A stretch of 7,305 nt of DNA from JANLQX01 sp031368215 (GCA_031368215.1 JANLRD010000237.1:1-7305); one strand, 5' to 3'. Counted from the stretch's first letter, positions 1-6,189 are shown. Notes: generated by a model not told the origin, from the letters alone. Numbers and translations are program-made.

Positions 1-1681
1 GAAACCCAGCCCGGGATTGGAGCGTGGTGCCGAACCGACTCTCCGGCGCACAAAGCTTGGGCCGAAACTCGGGTTTTCGCGAACGGCAGAGAAACCGGGT
101 CGTGGCCGACTGGGATTGCCGCTTGCGCACTGGTGGCGGCCGATTGCGGAACACAATCTTTTTACGTTCGATCGAGATACGGCGAACTTGCCTGCGGCCG
201 CGTTGGACACCGATGTGTTCCGCGACTGCTACGAACCGCGGCTGAAGTACCCGGAGTCCTCGGGGTTGCTTGCCGGCTGGCTTGCTGACCAAGTTGAACT
301 CGTGGTGACCGGTCAGTTGTCGACTGAACTTCACGAGGCGTCAGGGCTCCAACCGGATGTGCGGTCAGCCGTAGAGCAGTTTCGTCGGCTTGCAGCGCCA
401 ACCGAGCGTTGGGAGCCATTGGCAGCGTTGGTGCGGGCAGGAGTCAATGGATCGTTTGGGGAGGGAGACGTTCGCCACTTGGCCCAAGCCGCCGCCGGAG
501 GTGCGACGTATTTCGTGACCCGGGACGAGGATGTTTTGGGTTGTGCGCAGCGCCTGAACGAGCTCGTGGGGTTGCGAGTGTTGCGACCTGCCGACCTCCT
601 TCTGGAATTGCACGACGCGTCGAACGATGGGTCCTATCGACCGGCGGCCCTTGCCGAGACAGCCTTGTGCATTCGTCGGCTCCGCGAGGTACCCGAGGCG
701 TTCGACTTACAGCGCGTTACGGACCACGCGAGTGGCGAAACGACCAGCGCGCTTGTGAATTTGGTCCGAGACACCGCAGCGCAACTCGATGCTGCGGGCC
801 GTGTCATGGTCATCGAGGACGAACATGAGGGCGTCTTGGCGCTATCGGCTGTGTTCGTCGAGGGTGGCCGACTGCGTGCTTCGATCAGGGCACGGTCCGA
901 GCATCGGCAGACCACACTTGTTCGCCAACTGGCCCACGAACTTCGCGAGTACGCCGTTGCAGTCGGAGGTGACGGAGTGGATGTCCTTCGACCGTTCCCG
1001 TCCTACCTCGCCGCCCCTTTAATGGATGAAGGTTTCGAATTGTCTGAGATGGGCCTGTCGGCCGACTGCTTTGTCGGCTACTTCTCGCGAACGACACTTC
1101 CGCCCGCTCGAACAGGATGGGACGGATCGCCGCTGACTGCGGTCGGTGTGAGCGAACTTGAGCGACGGTTTTGGCCGGGAAAGTTTGTGACGGGCGATAC
1201 TCCTGTCTATATCGTGCCGATTCAGCCGAAGTGGGCCGAGGCGCTGTTCGGCTCAGCTGTTCAGCCCGAACTTTCTGGACGGCCCGAGCATCTCGGTGTG
1301 GCCCGTGAGCACGTGTACTACTGCTCCTTGCGCACGAACCTCAAAGTTCCCTCGCGTCTGCTCTGGTACGTCTCCGGAACGGGTTTCAACGGCGGGATTC
1401 GGGCGACCTCGTGGCTGGATGCCGTCGTCGTGGATCGGCCTCGAACGCTTCACCGTCGGTTCGGACTCAACGGCGTCTACACCGCACTCGAGGTTGAGTC
1501 GATCATCAAGAAGCCCGGTGGCCGGGCGACAGCGATGGTCTTCAGTCGGACAGAAGTGTTAGGTCGCTCGGTTCCGATCAAGGAGCTGAAAGCTCTGGAC
1601 CCGCGGTTCAACGTTTTGCGTTCGACACGAGAGTTAGACGAACATGTGTTCGTAGAGATTCTAAAGCGGGGAGCAAAATGA
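1..1681 (+). CDS. GNAT-PIN-GNAT-like multidomain protein with PUA-like C-terminus, 5' partial, frameshifted
   Basis: The gene enters the window already open, so its true start is upstream. In frame 1, bases 1-60 encode GIGAWCRTDSPAHKAW. From about 62 the frame changes and gives PKLGFSRTAEKPGRGR...PLAHWW. Removing one G from the GGG near 58-60 joins them into AWPKLGF, the usual end of a GNAT acetyltransferase domain, so the TTG at 17 is not a credible start. Counting residues from 17, a PIN-type nuclease domain follows at about 60-200, with candidate metal-binding acids D64, D66, E104, D170 and D172 in LDTDVF, STEL and VTRDEDVL. A second GNAT-like region lies at about 215-345 (TLVRQLAHELREYAV, then MDEGFELSEMG). 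A beta-rich, probably PUA/EVE-like C-terminus spans about 395-545 (VYIVPIQPKWAEALF, VYTALEVESI). The stop overlaps the ASCH gene by 4 bases (ATGA), which implies translational coupling. RNA cleavage or RNA/tRNA acetylation is an inference from the domains. Whether the frameshift is real or an error is unknown. Confidence 0.75.
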   Translation, partial: KPSPGLERGAEPTLRRTKLGPKLGFSRTAEKPGRGRLGLPLAHWWRPIAEHNLFTFDRDTANLPAAALDTDVFRDCYEPRLKYPESSGLLAGWLADQVELVVTGQLSTELHEASGLQPDVRSAVEQFRRLAAPTERWEPLAALVRAGVNGSFGEGDVRHLAQAAAGGATYFVTRDEDVLGCAQRLNELVGLRVLRPADLLLELHDASNDGSYRPAALAETALCIRRLREVPEAFDLQRVTDHASGETTSALVNLVRDTAAQLDAAGRVMVIEDEHEGVLALSAVFVEGGRLRASIRARSEHRQTTLVRQLAHELREYAVAVGGDGVDVLRPFPSYLAAPLMDEGFELSEMGLSADCFVGYFSRTTLPPARTGWDGSPLTAVGVSELERRFWPGKFVTGDTPVYIVPIQPKWAEALFGSAVQPELSGRPEHLGVAREHVYYCSLRTNLKVPSRLLWYVSGTGFNGGIRATSWLDAVVVDRPRTLHRRFGLNGVYTALEVESIIKKPGGRATAMVFSRTEVLGRSVPIKELKALDPRFNVLRSTRELDEHVFVEILKRGAK

Positions 1682-2121
1682 GCAACGATCGAAGACTCCT
1701 GCTGTCACTGAAGCCACGGTTCGCCGACGCAATCCTCGACGGCTCGAAGACTGTCGAGCTGCGTCGAACGCGACCCACCATCAAGGTACCGACAGATGCG
1801 CTGATCTACGCGTCAAGTCCCAGGATGGCGATTATCGGGCGATGCAGGGTCGAGTCGATTGGGTCGTACGCGCCGTCAGGACTGTGGGAGGCCCACGGGC
1901 ATTCGGCTGGAGTTACGCGTCGGGAGTTCCGCGACTACTTCAGCGGTGCGGACCGAGCATACGCATTGATGTTGTCAGGCCCGTCTCGGTTCGACGAGTC
2001 AATCCAACTGGCCGACATCCGGTGTTGGTGGCCCGGATTTGTTCCGCCGCAGAGTTTTCGCTACCTGCCAACATTGGGAGAACCGGGATTTTTCAGGATC
2101 AACGAGGCTTTTGCCGCCTGA
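1678..2121 (+). CDS. ASCH-domain (PUA-like fold) protein
   Basis: The product has 147 residues and starts at an ATG inside the end of the upstream gene (ATGA overlap), so the pair is almost certainly one operon. The N-terminus RLLLSLKPRFADAILDGSKT followed by VELRR carries the ASCH signature G-x-K-x-x-E-x-R (G22, K24, E27, R29). It continues with ALIYASSP and MAIIGRCRVESI, typical of the beta-barrel. ASCH proteins bind RNA or modified nucleosides; E. coli YqfB of this superfamily hydrolyses N4-acetylcytidine. Here the partner has GNAT and PIN domains, so a role in RNA modification, RNA decay or toxin control is a reasonable inference, not shown. Homology seems to fade after PPQSFRYLP (about residue 131). 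The last 16 or so residues overlap the antisense integrase frame and may be read-through past a recombination boundary near 2070. Confidence 0.8.
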   Translation: MSNDRRLLLSLKPRFADAILDGSKTVELRRTRPTIKVPTDALIYASSPRMAIIGRCRVESIGSYAPSGLWEAHGHSAGVTRREFRDYFSGADRAYALMLSGPSRFDESIQLADIRCWWPGFVPPQSFRYLPTLGEPGFFRINEAFAA

Positions 2122-3183
2122 CGACAAGTCGCCGACCTTGGTCGGTACCGGAGGCTGAAGTGGAATCGGTTCAAATTTGCCCTTCACGCTGGAAAGCACG
2201 CCGAGACGCGCGGCTATCTCAGCGTCGCGTTCTCGAGTGGCGTGCTGGTAGATCAGCGCTGCGCGAGGCGAGGCGTGTCCCATTCTCGACATGAGTTCTC
2301 TCGTGCTGGCGCCGGTCATCGCGGCGGGCGTGTTTCCGGTGTGGCGCAGGTCGTGGAAGTGGAAGTCGGCGAGACCGACGGATCGAATGGCTGGCGCCCA
2401 GACACGGCGGTTGAAGTGGCTGCGTCGGATCAGTCCCCCGGCGGGTGCTTGGAACAACAGCCCGTCCTGCCCCGGTGCAGCCCATTCCGCAAGGTGCGCC
2501 TGGAGGTACGGGATGAGCGGCGGGGGAAGTGTGACGTCTCGCCGTCCCGCATCGGTCTTTGGCGAACCGAACTGGTGCGCTCCGTCCTGTAGCTCGAAAA
2601 CCTGGCGACGAACGGCGACGTATGGCGAGGGGCCCGAGAAATCGATGTCGGACCGCCTGAGCGCCAGGAGTTCTCCGAGCCGAAGGCCGGTGAAAGTGGC
2701 CAGCAGAATCAGAGTCTTGTACCGCGGATGCATCGCATCTGCGAGCTTCCAGACCTGGTCGATGGTCGCGATCGGACGCTCCTGGCTCTTCGATGTTGAA
2801 GCACCGCGAACGTTGTAAGGATTCCGGGGGATGAGTTCGTCGGCAACCGCCGTTGCACAGAGTGCCTTCAGGATCCGGTATGCCCGGGCAACCGTCGCAG
2901 GGGCGAGCACGGAATGGGTCAGCTTCGAATGCCAGTCACGCACCATTGCAGGTGTGAGCTGGCCGATTTTGACCTGTCCGAGGTCCGGGAGAATGTGGTG
3001 GCGAAGGTTGCCCGAGTAGTTCTGTCGAGTTCGTGGTCGCAGTCCCGGATGGTTGGCGAGCCACTTCTTCTCACCGTACGTTGCCAAGGTGACCTTCCCG
3101 GCCTGTGGGTCGATGAAGGTGCCGCTTTGCTGCTCCGCCTCGAGGCGAGAGAGAAAGAGGTTCGCGTCCCTCTTGGTGCCGAC
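1999..3183 (-). CDS. Tyrosine recombinase (phage-type integrase), N-terminus replaced by acyl-CoA synthetase
   Basis: This is the C-terminal part of one open frame running from 3879 down to 1999 (626 codons, counted from 3879). Integrase homology begins abruptly at about residue 234 with GTKRDANLFLSRLEAEQQSG and FIDPQAGKVTLATYGEKKWL, the linker before the core-binding domain. The core-binding domain spans about 275-360 (HHILPDLGQVKIGQLTPAMV). The catalytic domain spans about 365-560 and has the full set: R400 (TGLRLGELLAL), K441 (GSPKTDAGRRDV), H509 and R512 (HDLRH), H535 (MGHASPRAALIY) and nucleophile Y544. What is missing is the roughly 30-60 residue N-terminal arm-binding region; in its place the frame continues into the acyl-CoA synthetase. 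The tail after residue 560 is unusually long and overlaps the ASCH gene antisense for 123 bases, so the native stop may be earlier. The enzyme core looks intact, but there is no visible native start. Confidence 0.85.
   Translation of the reverse strand, partial: VGTKRDANLFLSRLEAEQQSGTFIDPQAGKVTLATYGEKKWLANHPGLRPRTRQNYSGNLRHHILPDLGQVKIGQLTPAMVRDWHSKLTHSVLAPATVARAYRILKALCATAVADELIPRNPYNVRGASTSKSQERPIATIDQVWKLADAMHPRYKTLILLATFTGLRLGELLALRRSDIDFSGPSPYVAVRRQVFELQDGAHQFGSPKTDAGRRDVTLPPPLIPYLQAHLAEWAAPGQDGLLFQAPAGGLIRRSHFNRRVWAPAIRSVGLADFHFHDLRHTGNTPAAMTGASTRELMSRMGHASPRAALIYQHATRERDAEIAARLGVLSSVKGKFEPIPLQPPVPTKVGDLSSGGKSLVDPEKSRFSQCWQVAKTLRRNKSGPPTPDVGQLD
2132..2145. terminator. Short inverted repeat 3' of the ASCH gene, possible bidirectional terminator
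   Basis: CCGACC-TT-GGTCGG gives a perfect 6-bp stem beginning 11 bases after the ASCH stop, without a T tract. It lies between two convergent genes, a common place for a terminator. On the minus strand it falls inside the unusual C-terminal tail of the integrase frame, which hints that the native integrase may end before it. Evidence is structural only. Confidence 0.25.
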
Positions 3184-4133
3184 CTTGAGCTCGGCGCTGA
3201 GGGTCGCACCGGTCGACACCACACGCTGGAGCGACGAGATGTCGTAGGCGTCACCGCCGAGCGCGGCCACGATCGGCCGGGCGAAGGCGTCACCGACGAT
3301 CGAGAGCTGGGTGACGCGGTGCTGCTCGACGAGCCCCAGGAGCTCGTTCGCATCGAAGCCTCGGTTGCCGAGAAGCACGACGCTGCCGCCCATCACGAAC
3401 GCACCGATCGCAAGAAATAGCGCCGTGCCGTGCATGAGCGGCGGGGCGCACAGGTTCACCGGGCTGCGTCCTGCGGTCTGCAGCAACGCCGCCGTTTCGC
3501 CGACCTGCTTCGGTGTGGTCGGCATCTCCAGGCCCGCCGCGAGGTAACCCGTCGATGCGAGCGCACCCCACAGATCGACGTGGCGCCACATCACGCCCTT
3601 GGGCATGCCGGTGGTGCCTCCGGTGTAGAGGAACAGGAGGTCCTCGCCACTGCGCTCAATCCTCGGCGCCGGCTCGAACTGGGCCAGCACGTCGTGGAAG
3701 AAGGTGGCGCCTTCGAGGAGTGGAGCACCGTCGTCGACCTGGACCAGCAGACGCAGCTTCGGCAGACGTGCAGCCGCCGCAGCGACGCGATCAGCCATTG
3801 CGCCGTGGAAGACGAGCACTTCGGCATCGGCGTTGTCGAGCACGTAGACGATCTCGTCGGCGAGGTACCGGTAGTTCACGTTCGCCGGGTGGCCCGCTGC
3901 TTGAAGGCGGCGTAGACGGTGATGAGGTATTCGGGACAGTTGAAGAGCAACTGCGCCACCTTGGTGTTGTGCCCGACACCATTCGCTGCGAAGAACGCGG
4001 GTACACGGGCGCCGGAGTCGTCGAGCTCACGCCATGACATGGCCCGCTGTCCCACCACCGCGGTGTGGTCCGGCTGCTGGTCGGCGAGCGCCTCCCACAG
4101 CGTGGCCCAACTCTCGCTCAATCCGGTGCTCAT
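3184..4133 (-). pseudogene. Fatty-acyl-CoA synthetase (AMP-binding, FadD-type), N-terminal half only, frameshifted
   Basis: The ATG at 4133 begins MSTGLSESWATLWEALADQQ, the usual N-terminus of FadD-type ligases. The first frame runs to AAFKQRATRRT and stops at 3876. The next frame resumes at NVNYRYLADEIVYVLDNADA. Adding one C to the minus-strand CCC run at 3886-3888 restores KQRATPANVNYRYL, a hallmark of this family, so a single base is missing. The P-loop motif YTGGTTGMPKGVMWRH lies at about 3627-3580. The adenylation domain continues to YDISSLQRVVSTGATLSAEL and ends near 3184. The A5, A7 and A10 regions, including the catalytic lysine of the C-terminal lid, are absent because the frame passes into an integrase. 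Intact relatives have about 500-550 residues; about 317 are present. It cannot be an active ligase. The family activates carboxylic acids to CoA thioesters for lipid or sterol catabolism. Confidence 0.85.
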
Positions 4134-4188
4134 GCAATAAACCTAACGAGCGAGTCTTGCGCTAAATGCCCAAAGCGGGACGGGCGGA

Positions 4189-4243
4189 CGGACTGGGAGT
4201 CCGGGGTCTCTCCCAGAGCACCCGAGACCCCGAATCTTCGGGG
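4189..4243. repeat. Palindromic intergenic repeat, copy 1 (upstream of toxin-antitoxin operon)
   Basis: The core CGGGGTCTC (4202-4210) pairs with GAGACCCCG (4224-4232), a 9-bp perfect stem around a loop with CCCAGAGCACCC. CCCCGAA (4228-4234) can instead pair with TTCGGGG (4237-4243). On the left side CGGACT-GGG-AGTCCG (4189-4203) and CTGGGAG (4193-4199) with CTCCCAG (4210-4216) give further competing stems. A second copy with the same order of arms is at 4852-4900, beyond the toxin gene. Possible roles are a repeat family of REP type, an attenuator-like structure, or a boundary of a mobile cassette. Confidence 0.7.
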
Positions 4244-4254
4244 CTTCCAGCGTG

Positions 4255-4269
4255 TACCAAGCCTTGGTA
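4255..4269. promoter_or_regulatory. Palindromic operator of the ParD/ParE operon
   Basis: TACCAAG-C-CTTGGTA is a perfect 7-bp inverted repeat 21 bases before the antitoxin ATG. It partly overlaps a possible -10 element TAGTGT (4268-4273); a -35 is not convincing. Ribbon-helix-helix antitoxins with their toxin usually repress their own promoter through such a palindrome, so this is the likely autoregulatory operator. Confidence 0.5.
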
Positions 4270-4279
4270 GTGTGGGGTG

Positions 4280-4285
4280 AGGAGG
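4280..4285 (+). promoter_or_regulatory. Strong Shine-Dalgarno of the antitoxin gene
   Basis: AGGAGG followed by AAAAC and the ATG at 4291. This near-consensus site fixes the antitoxin start at 4291 and rejects the upstream in-frame GTG at 4252, which lies before the operator. Confidence 0.75.
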
Positions 4286-4290
4286 AAAAC

Positions 4291-4533
4291 ATGGCAGCGA
4301 AAAACACGTCGGTAGTTCTCACGGACCACTTCGTTGACTTTGCCGAACGTCAGGTTCAGGAAGGACGGTACGGGTCCACAAGCGAGGTGGTGCGAGCGGG
4401 ACTGCGGCTTCTCGAACAGCAAGAGGCGAAGTTGGCCGACCTTCGCCGAGCTCTGGCCGACGGAGTATCCAGTGGCGTCGATCAAAGGTTCGATTTCGAC
4501 GCGTTCATTTCCGCAATTGACGATCTGCATTGA
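4291..4533 (+). CDS. parD: ParD-like ribbon-helix-helix antitoxin
   Basis: The product has 80 residues. A beta strand TSVVL (6-10) is followed by the helices of a ribbon-helix-helix DNA-binding domain with the ParD-family signature GRYGSTSEVVRAGLRLLEQQ (25-44). The C-terminal half (45-80, ending in FDFDAFISAIDDLH) is acidic and likely wraps around the toxin. The protein should neutralise the ParE-like toxin encoded next and, with it, repress the operon at the palindrome at 4255-4269. Its stop codon overlaps the TTG start of the toxin by 4 bases (TTGA), giving the usual antitoxin-first, coupled layout. The length is typical and the gene looks intact. Confidence 0.9.
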   Translation: MAAKNTSVVLTDHFVDFAERQVQEGRYGSTSEVVRAGLRLLEQQEAKLADLRRALADGVSSGVDQRFDFDAFISAIDDLH

Positions 4534-4826
4534 GCCGCGCCGTTTGGACGCTGAGCCAACGAGCCACAGGCGACCTCATCGCGATACGGGACTACACGAT
4601 CGCGACCTGGGGCCGGACACAGGCAAAGACGTACCTCGCGGGGATCAGGATGGCGATCGATCGCGTAGCCGGAGCTCCGTCGCTGCGGCGAAGCTGCGGG
4701 GACGAGCTTCCCGGCTACTTTCGACTCGTCGTCGGCTCACATGTCGTGTTCTACCGAGAGTCCGAGCGCACGGTTCACGTCGAACGAATCCTCCACCGAC
4801 GCATGGACTTCGAGTCCCACCTGTGA
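4530..4826 (+). CDS. parE: ParE/RelE-superfamily toxin
   Basis: The product has 98 residues and starts at TTG 4530, inside the antitoxin stop. The fold pattern is clear: AVWTLSQRATGDLIAIRDYT (4-23) and the W27-G28 turn, then QAKTYLAGIRMAIDRVA, then the beta sheet with PGYFRLVVGSHVVFYR (61-76) and the terminal VERILHRRMDFESHL (84-98). VGSHVVFYR and the RILHRRMD ending are standard in ParE toxins, which typically poison DNA gyrase; RelE relatives cleave mRNA, and the lack of clear RelE catalytic residues favours ParE. The alternative start at the in-frame GTG nearby is not needed because the first residues belong to the family pattern. The gene appears complete and functional, unlike most of its neighbours. 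Confidence 0.88.
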   Translation: MSRAVWTLSQRATGDLIAIRDYTIATWGRTQAKTYLAGIRMAIDRVAGAPSLRRSCGDELPGYFRLVVGSHVVFYRESERTVHVERILHRRMDFESHL

Positions 4827-4851
4827 GCGACCAAGGCCGGCTTCGGTAGTT

Positions 4852-4900
4852 CGGGGTCTGCGTAGCTCCCAGAGCAACCGAGACCCCGACCTCCCGGGGG
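4852..4900. repeat. Palindromic intergenic repeat, copy 2 (downstream of toxin gene)
   Basis: CGGGGTCT (4852-4859) pairs with AGACCCCG (4881-4888) around a loop that holds CTCCCAGAGCAACC, nearly identical to the loop of copy 1. CCCCG (4884-4888) can alternatively pair with CGGGG (4895-4899). The copy is in the same orientation as that at 4189-4243 and differs by a short insertion (GCGTAG region) and several substitutions. It could also terminate the toxin-antitoxin transcript, whose stop codon is 26 bases upstream. Confidence 0.7.
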
Positions 4901-4905
4901 AGTTG

Positions 4906-4921
4906 TGTGATCTCGATCACG
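4906..4921. promoter_or_regulatory. CRP-family binding site
   Basis: TGTGATCTCGATCACG matches TGTGA-N6-TCACA at nine of ten defined positions and has the perfect core GTG-N8-CAC used by E. coli and mycobacterial CRP. It is centred about 66 bases before the preferred GTG start of the GAF gene, a position suited to activation. No convincing -10/-35 pair was found beside it. Confidence 0.5.
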
Positions 4922-4979
4922 GTGGCGCCCGCCCAATCGTGGTTTGCTGAGAGGTACGGAGCAGGACACGAAGAGTCGC

Positions 4980-5513
4980 GTGACGGCAGCAGACAGCCAA
5001 CGAGTCGACGAACCCAGGGACCTGGCGGCGCGCCTGGCCCGGGCCGAGCGACGTGAGGCCGCGCTCGCCGGCGTGCTGCGGGCGGTGGCCGAGGCCGAAG
5101 GTGACCTTGAACGTCTCCTGTTCGACGTTGCCGTGCAGGCTGTTCAGCTGTGCAACGGGGTCAGTGGCCTCGTGTTCGTGGTGGAACGCGGGCCGGTTGC
5201 GGTGTACATCGTCGATGTCCGGACGCCCGGAGAGCCCCTTCGACGCAAGACGTTTCGGCCCGATAGCGATGTGTCCGCTCTGTCGGAGGTACTCCGGACC
5301 CGCCAGGTCCTTCGTTTCGACGACCAATCGGCACTCGGCGACGACTACGCGCAGTCTCGTGAAGCGGCCGTCAACAAGGGGATCAGCTCCGCCGTCTACG
5401 TCCCGTTGCCGACCAGCGGGCCGCCTCTCGGCATCGCCGTATTCAGGACGACCATCGAGCCGTTCACCGACGAAAACGTCGACATCCGAGTCGTTCGAGT
5501 CTGGGCAGGGTGA
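4980..5513 (+). CDS. GAF-domain sensor protein, 3' truncated
   Basis: I prefer the GTG at 4980 (AAGAG four bases upstream) to the TTG at 4944, which has no ribosome site; both are in one frame. From 4980 the product has 177 residues. A basic/acidic amphipathic stretch, probably coiled coil (DLAARLARAERREAALAGVL), is followed by a GAF domain with LLFDVAVQAVQLCNGVSGLV at its start and SAVYVPLPTSGPPLGIAVFR and EPFTDENVDI near its end. GAF proteins of this style usually continue with the last GAF helix and a histidine kinase, cyclase or phosphatase domain. Here the frame stops at 5513 just after VRVWAG, so the output domain is lost. It abuts, tail to tail, a truncated minus-strand gene, which marks a recombination or assembly junction near 5497-5512. 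Confidence 0.6.
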   Translation: MTAADSQRVDEPRDLAARLARAERREAALAGVLRAVAEAEGDLERLLFDVAVQAVQLCNGVSGLVFVVERGPVAVYIVDVRTPGEPLRRKTFRPDSDVSALSEVLRTRQVLRFDDQSALGDDYAQSREAAVNKGISSAVYVPLPTSGPPLGIAVFRTTIEPFTDENVDIRVVRVWAG

Positions 5514-6044
5514 CGAGCACGGCGAGCAGATCGACGACGAAGCCGACTTCGGCCGTGAGCTTGGCCGGGTCGTCGGCTTCGGTCGCGGCGAAGAGGCGGG
5601 TCATCGTGCTCTCCGGTTCGGATACTGCGTTGATCCGGTCGAGCTGGGCCGACCACCGGGATCCACATTCGCACCACGTCCCCCAGCGACCAGCGGCGGC
5701 ATCTTCGGCAACGATCGCCGCCACAAGCACACTTCGATGGGTTGCCGCGGCGCGATGCAGAAGAACGTGCACCAGGTCGAGCAGCTGCCACCCGAAGGTC
5801 CACATCGACGACACAGCGCTCTTCAGGCGAGTTCGCAGCACGACAAGGGTATCGTCGGCTGGGTAAGCGCAAGGGCTTCTAGCCCGTCACAACAGCGGGT
5901 CAGCAGGACGTCGTCGCCGGCCATCGACGCACCGATCGCGGCAGTGATGAGTTGGTCGACGAGTTCAGCGGTCGACACGCCGGCGTCGTGGATCGACCGA
6001 TGCCGCGTTGCCATCCGATCGTTCGACGGTCCCTTCGAATTCAT
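5464..6044 (-). pseudogene. DUF2786-type protein, N-terminal part, frameshifted and 3' truncated
   Basis: A minus-strand gene probably starts at ATG 6044, with GAAAGG nine bases upstream (MNSKGPSNDRMATRHRSIHD). Its first frame runs through DDVLLTRCCDGLEALALTQP and then drifts to a stop near 5823. The neighbouring frame takes over at DDTLVVLRTRLKSAVSSMW and FGWQLLDLVHVLLHRAAATH, RSVLVAAIVAED and SRWSAQLDRI. One missing base between about 5853 and 5862 explains the switch. The pattern W-x-x-GWQ-x-x-DLVH ... RW-x-AQLD is what I recall upstream of the DUF2786 domain in actinobacterial proteins; this assignment is from memory of the family. The DUF2786 domain itself should follow LVTLPRLE but is missing: homology ends at about 5497-5512, where the GAF gene begins on the other strand. 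Function of the family is unknown to me. Confidence 0.5.
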
Positions 6045-6189
6045 CTGCGCGCGTACCTTTCGTCGGTTGGCGTCTCGACGTCGCTGGCTGTTCGTTCCCA
6101 CCCCGCCATCGTCACACAGCCCCTGTGACAGCCAACCAGCGCCGTCCCGACCCGGTGGTGGCGCACCCCCGACGGCGTCCGCTCGAGAA

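Noticed and set aside
17..61. TTG at 17 as start of the 554-residue protein
   Set aside because: Frame 1 before the GGG run carries the GNAT motif, so the gene starts upstream and the first codons from 17 are out of frame.
2219..3420. Several plus- and minus-strand ORFs across the integrase
   Set aside because: They are shadows of the integrase/synthetase frame, which alone carries ordered family motifs.
4252..4290. GTG at 4252 as antitoxin start
   Set aside because: It lies before the operator and the AGGAGG; the ATG at 4291 gives the usual 80-residue ParD length.
4189..4900. The two palindromic repeats as integron attC sites or a CRISPR
   Set aside because: No GTTRRRY/RYYYAAC boxes of attC and only two diverged copies 650 bases apart, with no regular spacers.
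4944..4979. TTG at 4944 as GAF gene start
   Set aside because: No ribosome site upstream; the GTG at 4980 is better placed, though the evidence is modest.
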